Source: Betaproteobacteria bacterium (lineage in GTDB: Bacteria; Pseudomonadota; Gammaproteobacteria; Burkholderiales; Rhodocyclaceae). Taken from it: a DNA stretch of 59,280 nt. The notes below the pieces were generated by a model. That model was not told the DNA's origin. It made no database searches and worked only from the letters and a program-made list of their open reading frames with translations. The position numbers and the translations under genes were made by a program. This document shows positions 8,509 through 15,625 of this stretch, in pieces. The stretch is from assembly GCA_016234745.1 (NCBI GenBank), contig JACRAR010000063.1, positions 1-59,280 of the forward strand, read 5' to 3'. How positions within the stretch are numbered: position 1 is the stretch's first letter; the number at the start of each line of letters is the position of its first letter.

Positions 8509-8955
8509 CTATGACGCGCGCCCGTGCTCGGCTTCCCATCCTTTACAGGCAAGAGCAATGTAGCGCGGCACCGGTCGTGCGCCGGTACCATAGGCACTCA
8601 TGGTTCGGATCGTCATGCCTAGGGCTTCAGCCGCCTGATTCAGCGTTAGTCCATAGCGTGCACGCCACTGGGCAAAGATGCGCGTGTTTTCATCAGGAGC
8701 ATTTTGCGCTTGGGCATCGAGCCAGAGCGTATCGGCGCCGATCTGGATGTCGAGGGCAGGCCACTCCACCGCCCAACCTTCCCCATCGGTCAATGTGACA
8801 CCGGCAAAATCCTTGGCATTGCGTAGTGGAGCCAGTCCAGGCGACTCTTCGAAGAGTGGCTTGAAATCAACAGTGAAGACACTGCCGTCAGTAAAGGTCA
8901 GCTTCAGGCGGAATTTTGCCAACGCCTTTACCGCGCTAAGGCGGGGTCGTTTCAT
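8509..8955 (-). CDS. DUF2442 domain protein with C-terminal helix-turn-helix
   Basis: A 148-residue protein. The N-terminal 80 residues (FRLKLTFTDGSVFTVDFKPLFEES, then FAGVTLTDGEGWAVEWPALDIQIGADTLW) match DUF2442. The C-terminal part (RYGLTLNQAAEALGMTIRTMSAYGTGARPVPRYIALACKG) is a helix-turn-helix typical of antitoxin-like regulators. The chosen ATG (8955) overlaps the stop of the upstream DUF4160 gene as ATGA, which indicates translational coupling; more upstream starts would lie inside that gene. DUF4160/DUF2442 pairs occur widely in mobile regions and have been proposed to act as toxin-antitoxin-like modules, with the HTH protein as antitoxin and repressor. No experimental function is assumed. 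Confidence 0.8.
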   Translation of the reverse strand: MKRPRLSAVKALAKFRLKLTFTDGSVFTVDFKPLFEESPGLAPLRNAKDFAGVTLTDGEGWAVEWPALDIQIGADTLWLDAQAQNAPDENTRIFAQWRARYGLTLNQAAEALGMTIRTMSAYGTGARPVPRYIALACKGWEAEHGRAS

Positions 8956-9182
8956 GGATGCCATTTTTGCCATTCCTCCATCAACGTGTTGTGGTGTGCG
9001 GACACCCAAGCTAACACCTCCTCACGAAGGCCGCGTGGCCACTCGCCATGTGTAACCAAGGTAGTCAGATCAATAATGACGTCAAAGCCGCCGCCAGTCA
9101 GATGAACATGCGCTGGCCCGTGATCACGTTCGCGAACTTCCAAGCGGTACTTGTTATTGCGAAATCGCTGCTTCGTCGTCAT
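8952..9182 (-). CDS. DUF4160 domain protein
   Basis: A 76-residue protein with the DUF4160 layout: RFRNNKYRLEVRERDHGPAHVHLTGGGFDVIIDLTTL, where the conserved HGPAHVHV-like stretch (here HGPAHVHL) is the hallmark. It is the first gene of a two-gene operon with the DUF2442/HTH gene, overlapping it by 4 nt. Small size, coupling and location in accessory DNA suggest a toxin-antitoxin-like partnership. Confidence 0.8.
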   Translation of the reverse strand: MTTKQRFRNNKYRLEVRERDHGPAHVHLTGGGFDVIIDLTTLVTHGEWPRGLREEVLAWVSAHHNTLMEEWQKWHP

Positions 9183-9205
9183 GTCGGTACACTATAGAAA
9201 TAGTT

Positions 9206-9221
9206 TCCATTAGTCAATGGA
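9206..9221. promoter_or_regulatory. Inverted repeat upstream of the DUF4160/DUF2442 operon
   Basis: TCCATT-AGTC-AATGGA is a perfect 6-bp inverted repeat 24 bp upstream of the DUF4160 start, flanked by two copies of CACTATAG (starting near 9189 and 9223). It is a good candidate operator for the HTH protein of the pair. Confidence 0.4.
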
Positions 9222-9755
9222 TCACTATAGCTTTTGTTCACATAGCTTTCCATAGCATTCCGGAATCGACGGAGGCTGAAAAAAAGAGTCCATTCAAAAC
9301 CTCTTCGAACGGCCGGTGTTCACAAGTTTGCCGCCGTTCCCGGCAGCGTAGTTAATGACGGCTTCTTGCTGGGACTTGCCGTTGGCATTTGCGACGTGAG
9401 CAGAATATTTCAAGGCACTTCGAATGGCAGCTTTTCCAATTCAGCGAATTGGGTTGAATGACCGCTTCCTAAATTCTCTGCGTCGGCATTGGCCGAGGTG
9501 CGGCCAGAAGAAGAATGGGCACCGCTCGGGTGCCCAATCAAATGCCCTTGCGAGGCAAGGGATTGTCGTGCAACTTTGGGATCCGGCATCGTCTTCAGCG
9601 GTTCTTGAGCAATGAGTCCGTTGTATCAACAAGCAGCCTCCAGATGGCGACGACTGGTGCAAGGAAACCACGTGGCGTTTCCATGACTCCCTTAATGAAG
9701 CCTTTTAGAAAGTCAGCTATAGTATTTCTCCGCTCAGAATCTCAGGATACAAATC
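9222..9755. other. Accessory intergenic stretch with possible gene relic
   Basis: About 530 bp without a complete gene. On the minus strand around 9296-9437 there is a coding-looking frame without a start codon, ending at a TGA near 9296, with the stretch SALKYSAHVANANGKSQQEA followed by VINYAAGNGGKLVNTGRSKRF. It looks like the C-terminal end of a lost gene, but I do not recognise the family. The remainder shows no clear structure. Confidence 0.3.
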
Positions 9756-9998
9756 CTAACCTGAATTCCTGCTGATTTCAGTATCGTTTGTACACGGAGG
9801 GATCAGGATTCCTTCTCTATCGGCCTTCCGTTGATGGAGGCACGTAATGAATGGAGGATTTGCTAGGTAGTTCCAAGCCGCTCGCGATGCTTCTTCGCGT
9901 TCCCTGCGTTTCAGAACATACTTGACTACCATAAGAGCGACAAGCCCGACGGAGAACGCTAGCCCAAGGTAGATTATTCGGTTGTTCACGAAATTCAC
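9756..9998 (-). CDS. Small membrane protein, unknown function
   Basis: An 80-residue protein starting at GTG 9998, which overlaps the stop codon of the upstream 239-residue gene (GTGA). One transmembrane segment (IIYLGLAFSVGLVALMVVKYVL, about residues 7-28) is followed by a charged KRREREEASR stretch and a short polar tail. No family is recognised. The overlap indicates coupled translation with the preceding membrane protein gene. Confidence 0.5.
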   Translation of the reverse strand: MNFVNNRIIYLGLAFSVGLVALMVVKYVLKRREREEASRAAWNYLANPPFITCLHQRKADREGILIPPCTNDTEISRNSG

Positions 9999-10714
9999 TC
10001 CGGTTTGTACGATCTTAGAATGAGTCGCTCTAGCACAGGGCTGACAAACTGATAAGCTGTGACAGTGCAAAGGTCAACATCTATACCTCCATATATCCCT
10101 TTCTCGACAGCTTTCAGATGCTCGTCAAGCTTGATCAGCACGTGGGCAAGTTGGCGCACATCCGTTTGGTGTGCCTGTTGCGTCCCATCTCTTCTTGCCC
10201 TTCCAACCATCCAAAGGATAAGGACGGAAAGTCCCAGCAATACGGCGGCGTATTTCCATGAGTACAGGAGCCCGATGGCGATTACCAAAGCGATTGCAAC
10301 AAAAGATATCAGACCACGGATGGATCGGCTAACCTCCATCATCCACTTTTGAAGGACACTACCGTCTGGATGCATATGGCGCGTGTTGAGATTGAGAAAG
10401 CCAACTGCTGCTTGTTGATTTCTGAATTCATAAAAATAGACACGAACATGGTCCCCAACTGAGACGCGGAATTGACCTTCGGTGCGGAAGAGATTCTTCT
10501 TGGTCTCGCCATCGTATTGCAGAAAGAACTCTTGTGTTTCCGTAGTAACCGTAGATATTGATCCTGATCCGTTGCCAATATTCCCTGAAACCACGTCTTG
10601 GGTGAGAACCTTCTCGGCAGTGACCGTACCTGTCTTGTGCTTAAATCGATTGAGTGTTGGCATGTCCATGGCGCAATCCCCTGCTTTCCCGTTTGAGCAA
10701 TTTCCCTGATGCAT
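9995..10714 (-). CDS. Membrane protein of unknown function (SGN/QEFFL-type N-terminal domain)
   Basis: About 220-239 residues; M16 (10669) is an alternative start. The N-terminal half (TGTVTAEKVLTQDVVSGNIG, STVTTETQEFFLQYDGETKK and VSVGDHVRVYF) resembles a widespread uncharacterised soluble domain found in small proteobacterial membrane proteins. Two hydrophobic helices follow (about residues 133-170), then a polar C-terminus. It forms a two-gene minus-strand operon with the 80-residue membrane protein. No enzymatic motif is visible. Confidence 0.6.
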   Translation of the reverse strand: MHQGNCSNGKAGDCAMDMPTLNRFKHKTGTVTAEKVLTQDVVSGNIGNGSGSISTVTTETQEFFLQYDGETKKNLFRTEGQFRVSVGDHVRVYFYEFRNQQAAVGFLNLNTRHMHPDGSVLQKWMMEVSRSIRGLISFVAIALVIAIGLLYSWKYAAVLLGLSVLILWMVGRARRDGTQQAHQTDVRQLAHVLIKLDEHLKAVEKGIYGGIDVDLCTVTAYQFVSPVLERLILRSYKPE

Positions 10715-10845
10715 TGGTTTTCGTGTTCAATTTATGAGATATGACTTGATGATACACAGGCGCTATTTGTCTTTCCTGAAAAACTTTTTCCCCGAACAGT
10801 CCACCGCTGTTCCTGCCAGGAGGCAGCCCTGCGATTTCGAATCAT

Positions 10846-10855
10846 AATTGCAATT
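10846..10855. promoter_or_regulatory. Palindrome AATTGCAATT upstream of the XRE regulator
   Basis: A perfect 10-bp palindrome about 50 bp upstream of the XRE regulator, between it and the divergent membrane-protein operon. A candidate autoregulatory operator; weak evidence because the site is short and AT-rich. Confidence 0.25.
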
Positions 10856-10906
10856 GTGACGTAAACGCGGCTGACTTAAAAGCGCGGAAATCCCAATATC
10901 GTGACC

Positions 10907-11173
10907 ATGGTCGCGATAAAAGGTGCTCCCCAAGTTACTGCAAGGCAGATTCTTGCGACAAACATTAAGTCGCTACGCGCTGAGCAAGGGCTGTCCCAAG
11001 AGGATCTGGCTCTGGAGTGCGATCTTCATCGCACATTTATCGCGCACGTTGAGCGGGAAACACGCAATATTTCGCTCGACAACATCGAGAAGATTGCCAA
11101 GGCGCTCCATGTGCCGGTATTTCGGTTGCTCACCCCAGTACATGCCACATCGAAGGGCACCGTTCGCTCATAG
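10907..11173 (+). CDS. XRE-family transcriptional regulator
   Basis: An 88-residue protein that is almost entirely a Cro/C1-type helix-turn-helix domain: ILATNIKSLRAEQGLSQEDLALECDLHRTFIAHVERETRNISLDNIEKIAKALHVPVFRLL. The pattern SQEDLA...DLHRTFIAHVERETRNISLDNIEKIA is typical of controllers of mobile elements and restriction-modification loci. ATG 10907 is chosen; a GTG at 10901 is also in frame. It is divergent from the membrane-protein operon and convergent with a Sel1 gene; its target is not evident, though the palindrome upstream suggests self-regulation. Confidence 0.8.
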   Translation: MVAIKGAPQVTARQILATNIKSLRAEQGLSQEDLALECDLHRTFIAHVERETRNISLDNIEKIAKALHVPVFRLLTPVHATSKGTVRS

Positions 11174-11203
11174 TTGGTACGCGGCCAAAGAATCAGGCAG
11201 GAA

Positions 11204-11677
11204 TCAATGCTTTGTCTGGTTACCGATTCGATGGATATTGCGAGCCATCGCGATCACTTCTTCCTCGCTATAAAACTGACGCACAACCTTTGGATTTCGC
11301 AAGTTCAGCTCGGAAAGTGCCTTGATTGCCTCGGCTAGGCCAGCACGCTCGGCGCGATAAAGCCAGTAAGCCGCCTCCGATTGGTTTTGCGGCACGCCGC
11401 ATCCTCCCACCAGGAAACAGCCCAGAATATGCTGTGCATACGGTACTCCTCGCACTGCGGCTTGCCGAATCCACGCAACACCATCTTCCAGGCAGCGTTC
11501 AACACCGCGGCCTAGAACCAGCATCATGCCGAAAACAAACATGGCGCGCCTATCATCCTGGCGAATTGCCTCAGTCAGCAAAGGAACTGCGGCGCCATAA
11601 TCCTCGCGGTCAAGCGCCTCGCCGTAGGAACTGCTGTTCTGCTCGGACCGGCCGATAAACCAATTGCGGATTCTCAT
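11204..11677 (-). CDS. Sel1-repeat (SLR) protein
   Basis: A 157-residue protein with about three Sel1-like helical repeats: AVPLLTEAIRQDDRRAMFVFGMMLVLGRGVE, GVAWIRQAAVRGVPYAQHILGCFLVGGCGVPQN and AAYWLYRAERAGLAEAIKALSEL. Sel1 repeats form alpha/alpha solenoids that mediate protein contacts. No signal peptide, so probably cytoplasmic. Partner unknown; located in accessory DNA between an XRE regulator and an integrase. Confidence 0.7.
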   Translation of the reverse strand: MRIRNWFIGRSEQNSSSYGEALDREDYGAAVPLLTEAIRQDDRRAMFVFGMMLVLGRGVERCLEDGVAWIRQAAVRGVPYAQHILGCFLVGGCGVPQNQSEAAYWLYRAERAGLAEAIKALSELNLRNPKVVRQFYSEEEVIAMARNIHRIGNQTKH

Positions 11678-12529
11678 ACCCAGAGTAGCCAGTTATGGCC
11701 GTCGAAGATTGTGTGCATTCAAGTCTCATGCAAGATAAGGAAGGAATTGCCAGTTGGCTTTCACCCGGCGCCAATCCTACAGGTGTGGGCTTGGCTGTAC
11801 TGGAATTTCTTTGTTCAAGACTGCGCGACTCCACGACCACAAGCTTCATTTGAGTGCTGATTCAACCGACCATTTAGGTAGTGGGGCACAAGTTTTGACG
11901 CGGCATGAGATGTCAAAGTGTACGATGAGATTTCTCTCACTCACCGGGATACGCCATGAGAATAATTCTTTTCAAACCCCGCGAGACCAAACCCAAGAAT
12001 GCGGACTCATATTCTGGTCTTGTCGCTTGCACAGCGAGCGCATTGCCGTTTCCTCAAGTAATTCCCGTTCGCGCGCCAGCACGAAAATGTGTTGCCCCAG
12101 AGTGCTTGCTATACCAGACAGAAATCGAACGGCGCGCCGTTCTGGCCATTTTTAGCGGTGACATGAGAAGAACAAAGAGATTGTTCAATATTTTGGTTAG
12201 GTGCACCCACGGATACATACCCTAGGGATCGTCCTGGGCAAAGCTTTCCCACAGTTGAGCTTCTGTGGTTGTCAAGACACGTACTTTCGCCAACCAAAGC
12301 CAGTTAGGTTTGTTTGGCAGGCATCATGGCAGGCGCGCTCGAAATAAAGCCTCCAGAACAACGCTTTTCCGCTACAGCAAGTAAAGTGAATGTAATAGGC
12401 TAACCGCATGAACAAATTGTTGAGCATCGCTCGGCCATCAGATAGCCCTCGCGCCTCGAACGCCAATACAAAAGCGAAACGTCTGCAGAGAACCGCGAAG
12501 TGGATAGTTGCCGTATCGCATAACAAAGA
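11678..12529. other. Accessory stretch with one weak reading frame
   Basis: About 850 bp. The only plus-strand candidate is 11956-12225 (89 codons, ATG in poor context), with a tail APECLLYQTEIERRAVLAIF followed by SGDMRRTKRLFNILVRCTHG; I do not recognise it and would not call it firmly. Nothing else is seen. Confidence 0.25.
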
Positions 12530-12865
12530 ATGAGAACCCTCAACCTCAATGAGGCCGCCGCCTTTGTCCACCTGCACCCGCACACGCTGGAAGCCAAAGC
12601 ACGTGCCGGAGAAGCCCCTGGCGCTAAGCCTGGGAAGTGCTGGGTTTTCGTCGACATTGATCTGGTCGAGTGGTTAAGGACACAATACCGGAACAGGAAC
12701 GAGGGAGAAGGTGAATGTCGCTCTACAGGCGAGGCAATATCTATTGGTGCGAATGGGAGATCAGCGGCAAGAGAGTTAGGGAGACTACTGGCACGTCCAA
12801 CCGCAAAGCCGCGCAGGAATACCACGACCGCCGCCGTGCAGAAATTTGGCGCGGAACTAGACTAG
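12530..12865 (+). CDS. Excisionase-like helix-turn-helix protein
   Basis: The first 55 residues (LNLNEAAAFVHLHPHTLEAKARAGEAPGAKPGKCWVFVDIDLVEWLRTQY) form a MerR/excisionase-type winged HTH as found in small proteins encoded just before phage-type integrases. The 111-residue frame overlaps the integrase start by about 150 bp; the C-terminal half past residue 60 is low-complexity and may simply read through integrase sequence. Likely role: recombination directionality factor or regulator of the adjacent integrase. Confidence 0.6.
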   Translation: MRTLNLNEAAAFVHLHPHTLEAKARAGEAPGAKPGKCWVFVDIDLVEWLRTQYRNRNEGEGECRSTGEAISIGANGRSAARELGRLLARPTAKPRRNTTTAAVQKFGAELD

Positions 12866-13821
12866 GGGACCATCGGGTAGTCACTTGGGACGAGGCTGCC
12901 CTGGCCTGGGCAACGGAACACGCTATCCACAAGAAGAGTTATGAAACGGACCGCCTCCGTCTGATTTGGCTGACGAACAATCTCACCTACACGCCGATCA
13001 CTGAAATCACAACGGACGAACTACTCAGGCTACGGGGCAAGATCGTTGGAAATGGCAATGCGGCGGCAACGGCAAATCGACACATGGCCACGGCATCCGC
13101 AGTTCTGCATTATGCCCACGCAAAAAACTGGCTGGCATCGGTACCGAAAATACCCTACTTGCCTGAACCGAAAGAGCGCTTCCGCTGGCTGACCAAAGAC
13201 CAAGCCCGGGCACTGATCGCCGAGCTGCCGAAACATCTTGCCGCAATGGCTCGTTTCGCCCTGACCACTGGATTGCGTCGTGCCAATGTAACCGGCATGA
13301 CCTGGGACAGCCTGGATACCGATCGCCGTATCGCCTGGATATGGCCAGACGATGCCAAGGCCGGAAAGCCTATCGGTGTGCCACTCAATGATGATGCCCT
13401 TGCCGTGTTAAAAGCACGCAAGGGAATAGATGCCCGCTATGTTTTCACCTACCGCAAGCACAGAATCTTGCACACCACAACAAAAGCGTGGGTTAATGCT
13501 TTGCAGAGAGCAGGCATAGAACCTGGATTCACTTTTCACGATTTGCGCCATACATGGGCAAGTTGGCATGTCATGGGCGGCACCCCGCTGGAAGTGTTGA
13601 GGCAACTTGGAGGATGGGCCGACATGACTATGGTCCTTCGCTACGCACATCTATCGCCAAGCTACGTTGCCGGCTATGTCGAAAACGTGTCCCTCACAAT
13701 TTCCCCCACACAGGGAAAGGATGTTAGTGAGGACTCTCGCGAAGATACAGGTTTGATGGGGTGGCCGATGGGACTCGAACCCACGACGACTGGAATCACA
13801 ATCCAGGACTCTACCAACTGA
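12715..13821 (+). CDS. int: Tyrosine-type site-specific integrase
   Basis: A 368-residue phage-type recombinase with an N-terminal DNA-binding domain (MSLYRRGNIYWCEWEISGKR), a SAM-like core-binding domain, and a catalytic domain. Catalytic residues visible are R in TTGLRRANVTGMTW, the H-x-x-R box HDLRHTWASW, the LGGW motif and the tyrosine in MVLRYAHLSP. Ribosome binding site GAGGGAGAAGG precedes ATG 12715. The last 22 codons run antisense through tRNA-His, the arrangement expected when an element integrates into the tRNA 3' end and the gene's end is formed by the attachment site. The element therefore extends to the left. Confidence 0.88.
   Translation: MSLYRRGNIYWCEWEISGKRVRETTGTSNRKAAQEYHDRRRAEIWRGTRLGDHRVVTWDEAALAWATEHAIHKKSYETDRLRLIWLTNNLTYTPITEITTDELLRLRGKIVGNGNAAATANRHMATASAVLHYAHAKNWLASVPKIPYLPEPKERFRWLTKDQARALIAELPKHLAAMARFALTTGLRRANVTGMTWDSLDTDRRIAWIWPDDAKAGKPIGVPLNDDALAVLKARKGIDARYVFTYRKHRILHTTTKAWVNALQRAGIEPGFTFHDLRHTWASWHVMGGTPLEVLRQLGGWADMTMVLRYAHLSPSYVAGYVENVSLTISPTQGKDVSEDSREDTGLMGWPMGLEPTTTGITIQDSTN
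13757..13821. other. Probable attachment site (att) at the tRNA-His 3' end
   Basis: The integrase reading frame enters the tRNA-His gene from its CCA end, so the crossover site should lie in the 3' half of the tRNA. No second exact copy of the tRNA 3' end was found to the left within the window, so the other end is outside or has decayed. A degenerate lookalike lies to the right at 13897-13919. Confidence 0.5.
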
Positions 13822-13833
13822 GCTACGGCCACC
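13757..13833 (-). tRNA. hisR: tRNA-His(GTG)
   Basis: Cloverleaf read on the minus strand: the acceptor GGTGGCC with its opposite strand GGCCACC (including the His-specific extra G at position -1 paired with C73), D-arm AGCTCAGTTGGTAGAGT, anticodon stem CTGGA-TTGTGAT-TCCAG giving anticodon GTG, T-arm with TTCGAGT, and encoded CCA. Very similar to E. coli tRNA-His. The integrase gene ends within it. Confidence 0.95.
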
Positions 13834-14281
13834 ACAGATGTTGCTACTACATGTGAAATCTATCCCGAGAGGACAAAGCCAAAACCAATGATGTCTTGGC
13901 ATGGCCGCCGGGAATCGAATCTGTACAGTCCGGATTTTATACGAATTTGCCCGAAGCTGCCCCATTGTTCATCAGAGAACCAAGGCAATCGCATTTACCC
14001 ATGAGCAAGGTTCGAATCACGACCGCGAGGCGCAGCGCCTCGTCCTTGTGACCGCCGTCGTATAGAGCACACGACCTGCGCAAGAAATCGATCTATCTCC
14101 GGAGCTGCACAACGAGTTCCATCTCCATGCTCCTTTCGCTCGACCATAACGCCATGTTCGCCGTTCTGTTACGGAGTGGTTTTCGATGCACATTTCCACC
14201 ACATTCTCACCATCGATTCCAGCTGACCAGCGCTTCGCTGCCACCACGCAATTTCATGAGCATGGGTTAGAACATGGGTAG
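13834..14281. other. Intergenic region between tRNA-His and tRNA-Ser
   Basis: About 450 bp without a supported gene. It holds a tRNA-3'-like relic at 13897-13919 and a short GC-rich hairpin CGAGGCGC-A-GCGCCTCG (14026-14042). Reading frames here look like chance. Confidence 0.35.
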
Positions 14282-14308
14282 AAAAACAAAACGGCCCGAG
14301 AAGGCCGT
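14282..14308 (-). terminator. Rho-independent terminator downstream of tRNA-Ser
   Basis: On the minus strand, ACGGCC-TTCTCG-GGCCGT is followed by TTTTGTTTTT. Stem and T-tract lie 14 bp after the tRNA-Ser CCA end. Confidence 0.8.
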
Positions 14309-14321
14309 GTTTGCTTGATAT

Positions 14322-14412
<91 letters not shown>

Positions 14413-14449
14413 GCGTGAGGCGCGAATTCTAGCAGAAAGGGGTGTGCTA

Positions 14450-14479
14450 TTGTGTCAGGCATGACTGCCGCGCTATAAT
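14450..14479 (+). promoter_or_regulatory. Promoter of tRNA-Val
   Basis: A perfect -10 box TATAAT at 14474-14479, with TTGTGT at 14450-14455 separated by 18 bp. It lies 13 bp upstream of the tRNA 5' end, and a GC-rich stretch follows the -10 box as in stringently controlled stable-RNA promoters. Confidence 0.6.
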
Positions 14480-14492
14480 CCGTCTGCATTCC

Positions 14493-14567
14493 GGGCGATT
14501 AACTCAGCGGTAGAGTGTTACCTTCACACGGTAGAAGTCAGTGGTTCGATCCCACTATCGCCCACCA
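14493..14567 (+). tRNA. tRNA-Val(CAC)
   Basis: 75 nt: acceptor GGGCGAT/ATCGCCC, discriminator A, encoded CCA; anticodon stem TTACC-TTCACAC-GGTAG giving anticodon CAC (reads GTG codons); T-loop TTCGATC. Confidence 0.93.
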
Positions 14568-14602
14568 AAAATCTTCCGGCATCATCCTCCAAGTCGTCAT
14601 GA

Positions 14603-14630
14603 AAGCCTCGTTCCGGCGAGGTTTCTTTTC
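14603..14630 (+). terminator. Terminator after tRNA-Val
   Basis: CCTCG-TTCCGG-CGAGG followed by TTTCTTTTCT, 38 bp after the tRNA 3' end. Confidence 0.65.
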
Positions 14631-14640
14631 TGCAAGCCGC

Positions 14641-15054
14641 TTATCCCATCAGCGTGACAATCACCTCGCGCGAATGGCCTTGGGTGCGATGCTCCCAAAG
14701 AAAAATCCCTTGCCATGAACCAAGCAGCAGGCGTCCATCGCCGAACGGGATTGTCACGGACGTATCCGTAAGGACACTGCGCCCGTGCGCCGCCATGTCG
14801 TCATCGCCCTCCAGATCATGGGCGTAGGCCGGGTCGCCATCGGGTGCCCATCTGCACGCCAGGGTTTCCAGATCCCGGAGAACGTCCGGGTCTGCATTTT
14901 CGGTGACCAGCAGCGAACAACTGGTGTGGCGCACGAAAATATGCGCGAGGCCGGTTTTGATTTGGCTGCGCTTGACGATCTCCATCACCTGCGGGGTGAT
15001 TTCCATCATTCCGCGGCGCGATGTGCGCAACCTCAACATCTCCTGATGTGCCAT
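14641..15054 (-). CDS. yjbQ: YjbQ family protein (UPF0047)
   Basis: A 137-residue protein of the YjbQ/UPF0047 family, also annotated as secondary thiamine-phosphate synthase. Family signatures are GLAHIFVRHTSCSLLVTENADPDVLRDLE, then AYAHDLEGDDDMAAHGRSVL, TIPFGDGRLLLGSWQGIFLWEHR and REVIVTLMG. Conserved histidines and acidic residues bind a metal in solved relatives. ATG 15054 is taken; a TTG six bases upstream is in frame. Physiological role is uncertain in most bacteria. Confidence 0.88.
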   Translation of the reverse strand: MAHQEMLRLRTSRRGMMEITPQVMEIVKRSQIKTGLAHIFVRHTSCSLLVTENADPDVLRDLETLACRWAPDGDPAYAHDLEGDDDMAAHGRSVLTDTSVTIPFGDGRLLLGSWQGIFLWEHRTQGHSREVIVTLMG

Positions 15055-15189
15055 GATCAATTCCTGAATTTGAATAATTCGTCCATCAATGACGGCATTT
15101 CAATGACCTCCGCCGATTCGGATCATGAATCTATTCGGTATCATTCACTTTCAAATACTACAGAAAATCGTTTTGACAAGGAGAAGACT

Positions 15190-15570
15190 ATGGCTTGGCT
15201 TGATCTGGTGATGACGCTTTGCTTGATCCAATTGGTCGCATTCAGCGTGCTGGTGGGACGGGCCCGCATCCGATACGGCATCAAGGCTCCGGCCACTTCC
15301 GGCAACGAAACCTTCGAGCGCTTGTTCCGGGTGCAGATGAATACGCTGGAATTGCTGGTGGTGCTGATTCCCGCCATGTGGCTGGCCGCCAAGTATTGGG
15401 CGCCGCACTGGATTGCCGTGGTCGGGGTGGTGTATATGATCGGCCGCATGCTCTATCTGCGTGCCTATTTGCGCGACCCGGCCACTCGCTCCGCGGGTTT
15501 CGCCATGAGCATCCTGCCCATCCTGGGATTGCTCCTCAGCATTCTGGCCGGTATTGCCATGGGAGTCTAG
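15190..15570 (+). CDS. MAPEG family membrane protein
   Basis: A 126-residue inner-membrane protein with four hydrophobic helices and the MAPEG signature ERLFRVQMNTLELLVVLIPAMWLAA plus GRMLYLRAYL. MAPEG proteins are membrane glutathione-transferase/peroxidase-like enzymes. ATG 15190 follows AAGGAGAAG at good spacing, and upstream in-frame starts would extend over the YjbQ gene, so the short form is chosen. Confidence 0.85.
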   Translation: MAWLDLVMTLCLIQLVAFSVLVGRARIRYGIKAPATSGNETFERLFRVQMNTLELLVVLIPAMWLAAKYWAPHWIAVVGVVYMIGRMLYLRAYLRDPATRSAGFAMSILPILGLLLSILAGIAMGV

Positions 15571-15625
15571 GCGCGCGATTCTTCTGGCCTGACCCGACTG
15601 TCAAACGCGACCTGCTTGAATCGCA

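Noticed and set aside
8272-8514. 80-codon frame after the acyl-CoA dehydrogenase
   Set aside because: No homology, poor start context, and composition like non-coding DNA.
14003-14042. A GGTTCGAATC stretch that looks like a tRNA T-loop, followed by a GC-rich hairpin
   Set aside because: No acceptor, D-arm or anticodon arm can be folded around it; probably chance or an eroded fragment.
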